Origin: Neolewinella antarctica
GTDB lineage: Bacteria; Bacteroidota; Bacteroidia; Chitinophagales; Saprospiraceae
Assembly (NCBI RefSeq): GCF_011927835.1
Contig: NZ_JAATJH010000001.1
Span: forward strand, 387,104-451,103
Direction of reading: 5' to 3'
DNA: 64,000 nucleotides
Translations under genes and position numbers: made by a program
Notes under the pieces: generated by a model
Told to the model about the DNA's origin: nothing
What the model saw: the letters and a program-made list of their open reading frames with translations, nothing else
Database searches by the model: none
In this document: in pieces, positions 15,873 through 25,308 of the stretch
How the letters are laid out: each line of letters starts with the position of its first letter
Position numbering within the stretch: the first letter of the stretch is position 1

Positions 15873-18269
15873 CTAAGCGGGTAATGCCATCGCCAGCACG
15901 TCATCGAAAGTCCGGGCAAAATTAGCGTTGATCCCCGCCTTAATGTAGTCATCTAATTCTTCCCAATCGCGCCGGTTTTCCTCCGGAAAGATCAAATTTT
16001 CGATCCCCACGCGCCGTGCGCCGATTGTTTTTTCCTTGACGCCGCCGATGGGGAGCACCCGTCCGGTTAGGGTGAGTTCACCGGTCATCGCCAGACTGTC
16101 CTGCGGTGCCTGACCGGTGGCGAGCGTGTAGAAAGCCAGTGCCATGGTGATGCCCGCGCTGGGGCCATCCTTCGGCGTGGCTCCGGCGGGTACGTGCAGG
16201 TGGACTTGGTGGGTATCGAAGTAGTCGCGGCCTTCCTTGCTCAGCAGCGATTTGACGTAACTCAGCGCAATTTGGGCTGACTCCTTCATCACGTCGCCCA
16301 GTTGGCCGGTTAGTTTGAAACCGCCCTTCTCGTCCGGGATGCCCCGCGCTTCGATGTAAAGTGTAGTGCCGCCCATTGTCGTGTAGGCTAAGCCCAGAAC
16401 TACGCCGGGTGAGGGTTTTTCATAAAGTTGCTCCGTCCGGAAGCGGGGTTTGCCGAGCATTTCCTCCACGAGCTGAGGCGTGACGACAAAACTGTGCTCG
16501 TCGTGCTCCGCTTCCCGCAGGACGAGTTTCCGGATGATTTTCCGAATCTGCTTTTCTAAATTCCGCACCCCGGCTTCCCGCGCGTAGCGGTCGATCATGT
16601 AGTGCAAGGCTTCTTCTTCAAACTCGACTTCGTCGCTCGCAAATCCGTGTTCCTTCAACTGCTTCTTCACGAGGTACCGCTTGGCGATTTCCAACTTCTC
16701 TTCCAGCACGTAGCCGCTCAGGCGGATGACTTCCATGCGATCCAGGAGTGCCCCGGGGATCGTATCCAGTTGGTTGGCCGTGCAGATGAACAGAACGTTA
16801 GAAAGATCGAAGGGCGCGTCTAGGTAGTTGTCGACAAAGGTCTCGTTTTGCTCCGGGTCCAGTACTTCCAGTAGGGCCGAGGCCGGGTCGCCCTGGCTGC
16901 CGGAGCTGATTTTGTCGATCTCGTCGAGCATGATGACGGGGTTGCTCGTCTCGGTACGTTGCAATGCCTGGATAAGCTTACCGGGCAACGCCCCGATGTA
17001 CGTTCTTCGGTGTCCCTTAATTTCGGCCTCGTCGCGCATCCCGCCCACGCTGAATCGGTAAAATTTCCTGCCTAGCGACTTAGCGACGCTCTGACCAATA
17101 CTTGTTTTACCCACCCCCGGAGGACCGACCAGACAAATGATCGACCCGGCCACGGAACTGCGCTTGAGAATGGTCGCCAGAAATTCAAGGATGTTGTCCT
17201 TCACGTCCGTCAGGCCGTAGTGCTGTTCGTCCAAAATTTCTCGCGCCTCCGCAATGGAGTTGGCATCTGGCGTGAAAATACCCCACGGCAAGGCGGCGAA
17301 CGTTTCCAGGTAATTCCGGGTGACGTTAAACTCCGGGGACTGGGCGTTCAGCGTCCTGAGTTTACTTAGTTCCCGGTCAAACAATTCTCGTGCTTCCTGC
17401 GGGACGGTCTTTCCTTCCAGCGACTGCACGATTCGTTCGGTAATCGTTTCCCCATCCTCTTTTTCGTCGCCGAGTTCCCTGCGGATGGCTTTGAGTTGCT
17501 CACGCAGAAAATACTCTTTCTGTTTATCCGCTACTCCTTCTTCGATCTTTTTATTGATGCGCGACTGGATTTTCGCGACGGCCAACTCGTCCTTGATGAT
17601 GGCCAGGACGAGTTCGGCGCGCTTACGGACGTCCCAAGTATCGAGTAACTCCTGAAGCTTTTCTTTCTCGGAGTTAATCAGGTTACTCACGATGTCCATC
17701 GTTTGCCCCGGCTGCTCGTAATTGAGCTGGCTGACCACCAAGTTCACCTGCTCTTTGAAGAGTGGATTTAGCGCAAGTAGCTGTCGAATGTCCGAGCTGA
17801 TGGCCAGCATGTAGGCTTTCAATTCCTGATCGGGTTTTGTCTTGGGCTGGTTATCGTAGGAGACACGCCACCTCAGTTGCGGCTCGGTTTGCACGACGCG
17901 CTCCCGCCGGAAACGCTTGATGGGGGTAATGATGACCTGGGTCCCCTGCGGGCCCATATCGATCACCTTCATGATCTGGCATACGACGCCCACACTGTGG
18001 TATTCACTTTCTCGATAGTCGTCACCGTGCTCTTCTTTTACCAGGACAATGCCGACGTAGCCGTCGTGCTGCTCGACGGCTAACTTCAGCGAAATCAACA
18101 GTGGCGCGCCACTAAAACCGATCGGCAAAGCCATGCCCGGGAAAATAGGTCGTTGATCGACCGGAAGAATAGTGAGCAGTTGGGGGAGGGTAGGGTCGAC
18201 TAATTCCATCGAGACGCTTTCAAAAGCTTGTTGGATGGTTTCGTCGCTGAAATCAATGTCTTCGTTCAT
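15873..18269 (-). CDS. lon: Lon protease (endopeptidase La)
   Basis: 798 aa from the chosen start. Lon is an ATP-dependent cytoplasmic protease that removes damaged and short-lived proteins. Domain order: N-terminal LAN domain (PQLLTILPVDQRPIFPGMAL), AAA+ module with Walker A GPPGVGKTS (about 380-388) and Walker B VIMLDEIDKI, and C-terminal protease domain with the catalytic Ser (about 704, in KDGPSAG) and Lys (about 745, in GGVKEKT). The start at 18269 (MNEDIDF) has a purine-rich AGAAAG stretch just before it; a longer frame reaches 18326 but adds 19 residues not typical of Lon. Confidence 0.96.
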   Translation of the reverse strand: MNEDIDFSDETIQQAFESVSMELVDPTLPQLLTILPVDQRPIFPGMALPIGFSGAPLLISLKLAVEQHDGYVGIVLVKEEHGDDYRESEYHSVGVVCQIMKVIDMGPQGTQVIITPIKRFRRERVVQTEPQLRWRVSYDNQPKTKPDQELKAYMLAISSDIRQLLALNPLFKEQVNLVVSQLNYEQPGQTMDIVSNLINSEKEKLQELLDTWDVRKRAELVLAIIKDELAVAKIQSRINKKIEEGVADKQKEYFLREQLKAIRRELGDEKEDGETITERIVQSLEGKTVPQEARELFDRELSKLRTLNAQSPEFNVTRNYLETFAALPWGIFTPDANSIAEAREILDEQHYGLTDVKDNILEFLATILKRSSVAGSIICLVGPPGVGKTSIGQSVAKSLGRKFYRFSVGGMRDEAEIKGHRRTYIGALPGKLIQALQRTETSNPVIMLDEIDKISSGSQGDPASALLEVLDPEQNETFVDNYLDAPFDLSNVLFICTANQLDTIPGALLDRMEVIRLSGYVLEEKLEIAKRYLVKKQLKEHGFASDEVEFEEEALHYMIDRYAREAGVRNLEKQIRKIIRKLVLREAEHDEHSFVVTPQLVEEMLGKPRFRTEQLYEKPSPGVVLGLAYTTMGGTTLYIEARGIPDEKGGFKLTGQLGDVMKESAQIALSYVKSLLSKEGRDYFDTHQVHLHVPAGATPKDGPSAGITMALAFYTLATGQAPQDSLAMTGELTLTGRVLPIGGVKEKTIGARRVGIENLIFPEENRRDWEELDDYIKAGINANFARTFDDVLAMALPA

Positions 18270-18494
18270 GTATTCTTTCTGGTCGGTGACTGGAGCCCAC
18301 CGACGCAAAAGCGGGGCGGCGGTCATTAGCTATACTAATCCGGGACGCGCAATGTTCATGGTTTGCGGGGCAATTACCGTGCATCCACTGGGCAAGTTAC
18401 CTCACGTGTTCTCGTGACAAAACCCGGTGATAGCTCGCTGCGGTGGTTTAACTGAATTAAAGCAGTGCGAATTGACCTTCAAAGTAAAAGGGCA

Positions 18495-20024
18495 TCAAAC
18501 GAAGTCCGTCATCACCTTGTAATTCGGATCTTCGGCCACGTTGACGTCGATGATTTCGTCGGCCTTGTTGAGTAGTTTGCGGGAGTCAGGAGACAAATGC
18601 TTGAGCACGACTTTCTTGCCAACTTTTGCGTAGCGCTCCGTAATCTTGTTGAGCGCCTCGATCGCGGACATGTCGACCACTTTAGATTCCATAAAGTCGA
18701 TGATGATGTTGTCCGGGTCGCCGAGCACGTCGAATTTGCTGTTAAACGTCGTCACGGAACCAAAAAACAGCGGTCCGTAAATCTCGTAATGCTTTACGCC
18801 GTGTTCGTCAATCCGCTTACGGGCGCGAATCATCTCCGCGTTTTTGTAGGCAAAGACCAGGGCCGCGATCACTACGCCGACGAGCACGGCCAACGCCAAG
18901 TTGTGCAGGAACACCGTGATCAACGTCACGACCAACATCAGAAAAATGTCCCACTTGGGCATCTTGCCGAACGTACGCAGACTCGCCCACTCGAAGGTGC
19001 CAATGGCAACCATAATCATGATGCCCGTGAGCGCCGCCATGGGCAACTGCTCGATCAAACTAGCGCCGAACATGATGAAAACCAGCAGCATTACGGCCGC
19101 CACGATACCGGAAAGGCGCGCACGCGCACCCGAAGAAATATTGATCAGGCTCTGGCCAATCATCGCGCAACCACCCATGCCGCCGGTGAAGCCACTCAGA
19201 ATATTAGCCGCTCCCTGCGCCAGTGCTTCCTTGTTGCCGCGACCACGCGTTTCGGTAATTTCGTCAATGATGTTCAAGGTCAGCAGGCTTTCAATCAAAC
19301 CGACGCCCGCTACGATCAGCGAGTAGGGGAAGATCACTTGCAGCATCTCCCAAGTCAGGGGGACCTGCGGTAATTTTGGCCAGGGGAAATCGCCCTGAAT
19401 CGGTGCGATGTCACCAACGGTTCTGGTGTCGATGCCAAAAGCATAGACGATACCGAAAACGACCAGGATGCCGGCCAGGCCCGAAGGAAACTTCTTGGTC
19501 AGCTTAGGTAAGCCCCACATAATCAGCATGGTGAGACCCACGAGCCCCAGCATCGTCAACAATGCTTCGCCATTCAGCCAGTCTCCCGTTGCGTCCTGGA
19601 ATTGTGGGAGTTGCGCCATGAAGATGACGATCGCCAGTCCGTTCACGAAACCAAAAACAACGGGGTGGGGGACGAGCCGCATTAATTTGCCGAGCTTCAG
19701 CACGCCGGCAATCATCTGTAAAATTCCAGCGAGGATCACGCAGGCGAAAATATACTCCGGCCCGTGGCTGATGGCCAGTGCGGTGATGACCACCGCAACG
19801 GCACCGGTTGCCCCGGAGATCATCCCCGGGCGACCACCAAAAACAGCCGTCACCAGGCCCATCACGAACGCGGCGTAAAGTCCGATCAGCGGATCGAGGC
19901 CGGCGATCAGGGCGAAAGCTACGGCCTCCGGGATGAGGGCCAGGGCAACGGTTAATCCGGAAAGAATTTCCGTTCGGTAATCGATCTTTTGACTAAAATC
20001 GAAAAAATTCAGGTGCTTGATCAT
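18495..20024 (-). CDS. SulP-family anion transporter with STAS domain
   Basis: 509 aa. The N-terminus shows the SulP signature (LTVALALIPEAVAFALIAGL, then GLYAAFVMGLVTAVFGG). About ten to twelve hydrophobic segments follow, including FTGGMGGCAMIGQSLINISSGARARLSGI, a conserved SulP loop. The last 100 residues form a STAS domain (IIIDFMESKVVDMSAIEALN). The family carries sulfate, bicarbonate or other anions across the inner membrane; specificity cannot be read here. The length is near the short end of the family. Confidence 0.92.
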   Translation of the reverse strand: MIKHLNFFDFSQKIDYRTEILSGLTVALALIPEAVAFALIAGLDPLIGLYAAFVMGLVTAVFGGRPGMISGATGAVAVVITALAISHGPEYIFACVILAGILQMIAGVLKLGKLMRLVPHPVVFGFVNGLAIVIFMAQLPQFQDATGDWLNGEALLTMLGLVGLTMLIMWGLPKLTKKFPSGLAGILVVFGIVYAFGIDTRTVGDIAPIQGDFPWPKLPQVPLTWEMLQVIFPYSLIVAGVGLIESLLTLNIIDEITETRGRGNKEALAQGAANILSGFTGGMGGCAMIGQSLINISSGARARLSGIVAAVMLLVFIMFGASLIEQLPMAALTGIMIMVAIGTFEWASLRTFGKMPKWDIFLMLVVTLITVFLHNLALAVLVGVVIAALVFAYKNAEMIRARKRIDEHGVKHYEIYGPLFFGSVTTFNSKFDVLGDPDNIIIDFMESKVVDMSAIEALNKITERYAKVGKKVVLKHLSPDSRKLLNKADEIIDVNVAEDPNYKVMTDFV

Positions 20025-20205
20025 GCGTCGGTGGGGGTGTGCCGGGCGCGCTTCGCGGGTCGATCGTCGATTCCTGCGCTGGCCCTTTACTTAAAAATGG
20101 CGCAAAGGTACGATTTTATAGTTTCTCGGCCACCGCAATCGCACAGTTCAAACTCCTGATTTACAGGAGTTCAGTTACAAACTTTGCTCCAGTCTGATTA
20201 TCCTG

Positions 20206-20260
20206 GCACCCGCGACCGCGCATTACCTTAGGCCGTGATGTAGGGCGCGGACGCTGGTGC
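20206..20260. repeat. Inverted pair of REP-like motifs
   Basis: A minus-strand copy at 20206-20222 (one mismatch) and a plus-strand copy at 20244-20260 (one mismatch) are separated by 21 bases and can pair as a hairpin. The pair lies between the stop of the YdcZ-type gene (20297) and the start of the SulP gene (20024). Confidence 0.8.
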
Positions 20261-20296
20261 GGGGTGACTGGGAAGTGCGGGCGTGATTGGCACGAT

Positions 20297-20770
20297 CTAC
20301 TCAGGAATGGCGACCACAATGGTTTGATTCACGCGCACAATCACGACGCCCGCGATGATGAGCAGCACGCCGAGTACCCGCATCCAGTTGATGGGTGATT
20401 TCGGAACGCCGAGCCAGCCGTAATGATCCATGATGACGCCGAAAACCATCTGCGCGGCGACGGTCAGACCGAACGTAAGTGCCACGCCCAGGCGCGGCGT
20501 CAGGACTACGATGGCCGCTACGTAGACCGCGCCCATCAGCCCGCCGGTCCAGTAATACCAGGGCAGCGACGCGGTATTTCTGATCTCACCCCAGTCGGCA
20601 CGGGCCAATAAGAGGTAGAGCACCAGCCCGATCGTACCGATCACGAACGAGATGAGGCTCGCGTACACCGGGTCCTTGACGGAGCGGCCAATTTCGGTAT
20701 TCAACCCCGCCTGGACGGGAAGCATTACCCCGGCAACGATGGCGAAGAGGAAAAAAATAGCTTGTTGCAT
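20297..20770 (-). CDS. YdcZ-type (DUF606) DMT-superfamily transporter
   Basis: 157 aa with five hydrophobic segments, matching the small DUF606 membrane proteins (FAIVAGVMLPVQAGLNTEIGR; GGLMGAVYVAAIVVLTPRLG; GLTVAAQMVFGVIMDHYGWLG). These are half-size relatives of drug/metabolite transporters and probably act as dimers in the inner membrane; the substrate is unknown. It is divergent from the gene at 20828. Confidence 0.88.
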   Translation of the reverse strand: MQQAIFFLFAIVAGVMLPVQAGLNTEIGRSVKDPVYASLISFVIGTIGLVLYLLLARADWGEIRNTASLPWYYWTGGLMGAVYVAAIVVLTPRLGVALTFGLTVAAQMVFGVIMDHYGWLGVPKSPINWMRVLGVLLIIAGVVIVRVNQTIVVAIPE

Positions 20771-20800
20771 GCTGGGTAAGGTTAGTCTGCCCTAAGGGTC

Positions 20801-20808
20801 TATATTTG
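20801..20808 (+). promoter_or_regulatory. Candidate -7 promoter element (TATATTTG)
   Basis: TAnnTTTG match, 19 bases before the ATG at 20828 in a divergent intergenic gap. No good -33 box is seen. Confidence 0.45.
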
Positions 20809-20827
20809 CGACAAAGTACGCTCAAAT

Positions 20828-21322
20828 ATGTTGAAAGAATTCAAGAACCTCAGCCCCGCCGAAACCCAGGTGATGTACGAAGCCATTCCGCTAATCACCA
20901 TCCTCGTGGCGGGGGCCGACGAAGACATGGACGAAGTGGAACTGGCGGAAGCTAAACGACTCGCCGACATCCGTGGTTTCAACAACTTGGGCCACATCAT
21001 CGCTTACTACGAACACGTTACCGTCAACCTCGCCGAGCGCATCAACCAGCTCAGCCAGGAGCTGCCGAACGAAGTCGTGCCCCGCCAGGCGGAAATCGGT
21101 CAACGCCTCAGCAAGTTGAACACTATTTTTCCCATACTTCCCGCACCTTTCGCTTATCTCTACTACCGGGACTTCAAAAGTTTCGCCCACCACATCGCCG
21201 AGGCTAACGGTGGGTTTCTGCGGTACATGACGATTGGCCCGCGCGAGGCGAAGGTGGTTGACCTGCCCATGGTGACGCCCGTGCCGCGTCCTTCCGAGAT
21301 CGACTTCCCCGACCTGCCCTAA
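20828..21322 (+). CDS. Helical protein of unknown function (TerB-like appearance)
   Basis: 164 aa. The sequence is mostly helical and acidic, with AGADEDMDEVELAEAKRLAD resembling the metal-binding early segment of TerB-like proteins; the rest does not match strongly, so this is only a resemblance. No signal peptide or membrane span is seen. It is followed 29 bases later by the saccharopine dehydrogenase-family gene on the same strand, so the two could be co-transcribed. A TATATTTG element lies just upstream. Confidence 0.75.
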   Translation: MLKEFKNLSPAETQVMYEAIPLITILVAGADEDMDEVELAEAKRLADIRGFNNLGHIIAYYEHVTVNLAERINQLSQELPNEVVPRQAEIGQRLSKLNTIFPILPAPFAYLYYRDFKSFAHHIAEANGGFLRYMTIGPREAKVVDLPMVTPVPRPSEIDFPDLP

Positions 21323-21351
21323 CCCCCCCCGTTTAGAATCTACCCCCTACC

Positions 21352-22569
21352 ATGAGTAAAGTAATGATTATCGGCGCCGGCGGAGTCGCCCGCGTCGCGG
21401 CCTTTAAGTGCGCCGAACACCCGGAAGTATTCGAATCGTTCATGATCGCCAGCCGTACGGTAAGTAAGTGCGATCGGATCGCGGCGGACATCGAGAAAGA
21501 ACTGGGTTACGCAAACGTCACCACCGCCGCCATCGACGCCGAAGACGTCCCCGCCCTCACGGCACTGCTCAACGAGTACCGCCCCGACCTAGTCATGCAC
21601 CTGGCGCTTCCGTACCAGGACCTGACCATCATGGATGCTTGTCTCAACGCGGGCATCAGCTACCTCGACACGGCTAATTACGAGCCGAAGGAGGAAGCGA
21701 AGTTTGAGTATGGCCACCAGTGGGCGTACCAGCAGAAGTTCAAAGATGCCGGCCTGACGGCTATACTCGGTTGTGGATTTGACCCGGGTGTCACCCAAGT
21801 TTTTACGGCCTACGCCGCGAAACACCACTTCGACGAGATCCACTACCTCGACATCGTTGACGCTAATGCCGGTGACCACGGGAAGGCCTTCGCGACAAAT
21901 TTTAATCCTGAGATCAACATCCGGGAGATTACACAAAACGGTAAGTACTGGGAGAACGGTGAGTGGGTGGAAATTCCCCCGTTCAGCATCCGCAAGGACC
22001 TCAACTATCCGGACGTCGGCCCAAAAGCGAGCTACGTACTTTTTCACGAAGAACTCGAGTCGCTGGTCAAGAACTTCCCGACCATCAAGCGGGCTCGTTT
22101 TTGGATGACGTTTGGCGACGAGTACTTAACCCACCTGCGCGTCATCGAGAACATCGGCATGGCCGGCATCCAGCCCGTCATGCACAAGGGCGTGGAAATC
22201 ATCCCGCTTGAATTTCTCAAAACGGTCCTTCCCGACCCGGGGTCCCTGGGCGAAAACTACGTAGGCCAGACTTCGATCGGCTGCCGAATCAAAGGAATCA
22301 AAGACGGAAAGGACCAGACTTACTACATCTGGAACAACTGCCAGCACGCGCAGGCCTACAAGGAGACCGGCGCGCAGGGCGTAAGCTACACGACCGGCGT
22401 GCCCGCCATGACCGGCGCCATGATGTTTCTGACCGGCGAGTGGGCCGGCGCTGGCGTATTCAACGTGGAAGAATTCAATCCGGACCCATTCTTGAAGAAA
22501 CTGGCCGAGCACGGTTTACCCTGGCGGGAGAAGCTGGGCGTGGATACGGAAATGGAATACCCTGATTAA
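21352..22569 (+). CDS. Saccharopine dehydrogenase-family protein, probably carboxynorspermidine/carboxyspermidine dehydrogenase
   Basis: 405 aa. The N-terminal Rossmann motif is VMIIGAGGVARVAAFKCAEH. The family assignment comes from LNAGISYLDTANYEPKEEA, GCGFDPGVTQVFTAYAAKHH and IVDANAGDHGKAFATNFNPE, which are characteristic of the polyamine branch rather than lysine saccharopine enzymes. The reaction would be reductive condensation of aspartate semialdehyde with a diamine to carboxyspermidine or carboxynorspermidine. The matching decarboxylase gene (nspC) is not in the window. The exact product is inferred from family resemblance. Confidence 0.86.
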   Translation: MSKVMIIGAGGVARVAAFKCAEHPEVFESFMIASRTVSKCDRIAADIEKELGYANVTTAAIDAEDVPALTALLNEYRPDLVMHLALPYQDLTIMDACLNAGISYLDTANYEPKEEAKFEYGHQWAYQQKFKDAGLTAILGCGFDPGVTQVFTAYAAKHHFDEIHYLDIVDANAGDHGKAFATNFNPEINIREITQNGKYWENGEWVEIPPFSIRKDLNYPDVGPKASYVLFHEELESLVKNFPTIKRARFWMTFGDEYLTHLRVIENIGMAGIQPVMHKGVEIIPLEFLKTVLPDPGSLGENYVGQTSIGCRIKGIKDGKDQTYYIWNNCQHAQAYKETGAQGVSYTTGVPAMTGAMMFLTGEWAGAGVFNVEEFNPDPFLKKLAEHGLPWREKLGVDTEMEYPD

Positions 22570-22638
22570 ATTTGATCGGCTAACTGTACCAATGCGCCCC
22601 TAGTTCATCAACTCTTTTCCCTACCAGACTCCGACCTC

Positions 22639-23058
22639 ATGACCGTCAACCTCAAACGCCTCGACGATGCCTTCAACCTGGAAGCTAGCAACCAGGACGG
22701 ACTGACCGTGCAAACGGACGGCAGCCCCGCCATCGGTGGGCGTAACAACGGTATGCGCCCCATGGAATTGGTGTTGGCTGCCGTTGGTAGTTGCTCGTCA
22801 ATCGACATCATCTTGCTGTTGAAAAAGCAACGACAGGATTTGCAGGATCTCAGAATTGCCGTCAGCGGCCAACGCAAGGATGCGGAACCGAGAACCTTTA
22901 CGGCCATCCAGGTAGCCTACGAATTCGTCGGTAAACTGGACGAGAAAAAGGTGGAGCGCGCCTGCCGGCTGAGCATGGAGAAACTCTGTTCCGTCAGCTT
23001 AATGCTGAAGGCGGGCGGGGTTATCATCACTTGGGATTACAAAATCGTTCCCGCCTAA
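22639..23058 (+). CDS. OsmC-family peroxiredoxin-like protein
   Basis: 139 aa. OsmC/Ohr-type proteins reduce organic hydroperoxides with two cysteines. Here the candidates are C52 (in GSCSSIDI, after MRPMELVLAAV) and C117 (in MEKLCSVS), at the expected positions. The sequence is closest in look to the YhfA-like branch. It is cytoplasmic and a single gene, converging on the LexA-like regulator gene. Confidence 0.9.
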   Translation: MTVNLKRLDDAFNLEASNQDGLTVQTDGSPAIGGRNNGMRPMELVLAAVGSCSSIDIILLLKKQRQDLQDLRIAVSGQRKDAEPRTFTAIQVAYEFVGKLDEKKVERACRLSMEKLCSVSLMLKAGGVIITWDYKIVPA

Positions 23059-23094
23059 TTTAACCGTAGCGGTAACAATTCTAACGGGCGAAAA

Positions 23095-23928
23095 TTACTT
23101 CTTGTCCCCCAAACGGTCAACTGCGGTCGTCAACTTGCCGATGAGTTGACCCTGCTGCGCAATGGTTTCTTTCAATTGCATCATCTCGTCGTGCACGTAA
23201 CGCTGGATGTTCTGCGGTGATGGCAAGAACGGAGTAATGCGCGCGCGTACGTACCAGATTTCCCGGAGCTCGGCCTGGGTAACGCGGCGCGACTCGTAGA
23301 ATTTATTCTCGGGCAGCAGTTCTAGTTCTTTAGACTCCCCAATTAAGTTCTTGACGCGGCGGACAACCACGTCACTGCGGGTAACGATCACGTAAGCAAA
23401 GTTGTCCTTGATGCCGGACTCCCAGAGCGTTGGTTCCAGAAAAGAACACACCACCTTGTCTCCTTCGAACAGCGTCGGTTCCATGCTGTCGCCCGGTACG
23501 TCGAAACTGCGGTGGGTTCCTACTTTATACTTGTAATCCGGGAGGCTGAAGGTCGGTAAGTCCTGCACGAAAGCAGGGTCGCCCAGGTCACTGGAATAAG
23601 AAGACTGCGCGGGCTGAGGTACGTGGATGATCAGCTCGTCATCCTGTGGCGTCCGGATGGTGGTCAGTACGCGAAAACTTTGGTTGGTCTCGTCGGTCAT
23701 GAACATCGGCCCGTCACCGGTCATGATGTAAACGGGGTTGATCTTATAGGTGGCGACGGCCTTGCGCAGTAGCTCAATCGTTACGTCGCGCCGGCCCTTG
23801 AGAATTTCTGAAAGCGACTGCGGTAGATACTCCAGCGAAAGGGCGAAAGCTCGGCTGGATCGAACGCGCTTTTCCTCCCGCAGCTTATTGTGGCACTTGA
23901 TGAAGCGCTGAGAGACTACGTTGTTCAT
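23095..23928 (-). CDS. LexA-like S24-family transcriptional regulator
   Basis: 277 aa from the chosen start MNNVVSQRF; a longer frame reaches 23979. The N-terminal helix-turn-helix is degenerate (SLSEILKGRRDVTIELLRKA). The C-terminal S24 domain has the serine of GDSMEPT (about residue 148) and a lysine in VVVRRVKN (about 191) matching the Ser-Lys dyad, so self-cleavage as in LexA or phage CI-type repressors is plausible. It is probably a stress- or DNA-damage-responsive repressor; no target gene is evident nearby. Confidence 0.83.
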   Translation of the reverse strand: MNNVVSQRFIKCHNKLREEKRVRSSRAFALSLEYLPQSLSEILKGRRDVTIELLRKAVATYKINPVYIMTGDGPMFMTDETNQSFRVLTTIRTPQDDELIIHVPQPAQSSYSSDLGDPAFVQDLPTFSLPDYKYKVGTHRSFDVPGDSMEPTLFEGDKVVCSFLEPTLWESGIKDNFAYVIVTRSDVVVRRVKNLIGESKELELLPENKFYESRRVTQAELREIWYVRARITPFLPSPQNIQRYVHDEMMQLKETIAQQGQLIGKLTTAVDRLGDKK

Positions 23929-24086
23929 AGAGAGGAATCGTGGAAGCTGACACCGCTTCGGTTCGTGATGGGTGGGCAAAGATAAATGCTCACTTACTAA
24001 GTAAGGTGCTTACACGAAGAAAAAATGACAACTTTTTGCGGATTTATATCTCCACCTCACGGAGGTCCTGGCCGCTGCTGCCTTCA

Positions 24087-25214
24087 CTAGGAAATTGTTG
24101 CGTCGACCGTGTCTTCCACCCCGGATTTTCCCTTGGCGATGGTCTCGTCGGCCTCTGCGTGATCGTCACTGTCCGCCTCTTCGTTATCGTGGTCATCCGC
24201 TTCGGGCTCGTAGCTGAGTTCAACCAGGATGGGGAAGTGGTCGCTGTCAATACTTTTCAGCCTTTTTAGGCTCACGAGCGCCAAGTCAGTCGTGTGGAAC
24301 AGGTGATCGAGCGGCCAGCGGGCAAACCAGAAGTTAGCGTGAAATGTGGCGAATAAGCCGCGCCCGACGCGGGGGTCGACCAATCCGCTCAGGCGCTTAA
24401 ACAGACGGGTAGAGTGGGACCAGGCCACGTCGTTCAGATCACCGGCCACGATGGCCGTGTCGCCGTATTTCTTAACTTCCTTGCCGACCAAAGCGAGTTC
24501 CGCATCCCGCCCGGTGCTGGCGTAGGCTTCGCCCGGTGCGGGTGGCATGGGGTGGACGAAAAACAGCTTAATCCGTTTGCCATTATCGAGTTCGACGGTC
24601 GCGTCGATGCCGGGGATGTCGTCCTTGATGCGGTAGAGTACCTCCGCGTCGAACAGCTCTAGCTTGGAGTAAAGGTGCATCCCGTAAAGATTCTCGAGCG
24701 GTACGCTGACTTTGTGGGGGTAATCGGCGAGCAGTGCCTCGTCCATCTTCTCTTCCCACCACTGGTTGGATTCTAGCGTCAGAAAAATATCCGGATTGTG
24801 CGTCTTGACCCGCTCGACTAGCTTATCGGAGGATTTGTTGGTTTGGAGCACGTTGCTCACCAGCATCCGCAGGTGGCGGCCGTCGTGCTCCGGGAAGTTA
24901 GCCGTACGGCTGTGGGTTCGCCACAGTTGGGTGTAGGGGAGGATGCGGTAGGCTTGGTACAGGCCGGCCACGGCGAGCACCAACCAGAAGGCCAACTGCC
25001 AACCCATCGCCGTTAGGTCGTTCTCAAAAGCAAATAAGCCCGCCGAGAGCGCCAGTACGCAAACAAGCTGTAGCCTGGGGTAATCAAAGCCCCGAATCCA
25101 GTAGTCGTCTTTCGGAATGAAGGGCATCAGCGTACCGATTACTCCTACGAACCCCAGGACGATGGCAATAATGTTAAGCACTTCGTTGATGAGACAGGGT
25201 TTTAAATTGTACAA
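24087..25214 (-). CDS. Endonuclease/exonuclease/phosphatase-family membrane protein
   Basis: 375 aa. Three hydrophobic segments occupy the first 95 residues (IIAIVLGFVGVIGTLMPFI; LVCVLALSAGLFAF; LAFWLVLAVAGLYQAY). An EEP domain follows, with RMLVSNVLQTNKSS (first strand), FLTLESNQWW (catalytic Glu), VAGDLNDVAWS (Asp/Asn) and SDHFPILVEL near the end (Asp-His). The C-terminal tail is very acidic and histidine-rich (DDHDNEEADSDDHAEAD), which may bind metal. The EEP family hydrolyses phosphodiesters or phosphomonoesters; the substrate is not evident. The catalytic domain probably faces the periplasm. Confidence 0.86.
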   Translation of the reverse strand: MYNLKPCLINEVLNIIAIVLGFVGVIGTLMPFIPKDDYWIRGFDYPRLQLVCVLALSAGLFAFENDLTAMGWQLAFWLVLAVAGLYQAYRILPYTQLWRTHSRTANFPEHDGRHLRMLVSNVLQTNKSSDKLVERVKTHNPDIFLTLESNQWWEEKMDEALLADYPHKVSVPLENLYGMHLYSKLELFDAEVLYRIKDDIPGIDATVELDNGKRIKLFFVHPMPPAPGEAYASTGRDAELALVGKEVKKYGDTAIVAGDLNDVAWSHSTRLFKRLSGLVDPRVGRGLFATFHANFWFARWPLDHLFHTTDLALVSLKRLKSIDSDHFPILVELSYEPEADDHDNEEADSDDHAEADETIAKGKSGVEDTVDATIS

Positions 25215-25308
25215 ACATGATTATGGACCGATGTTCGGATACATACGTATTCGGCAGGTATGAAGTTCCCCTTCAGAAAGCGTAAGTTGCGGACTCAAAT
25301 CTACGTTA

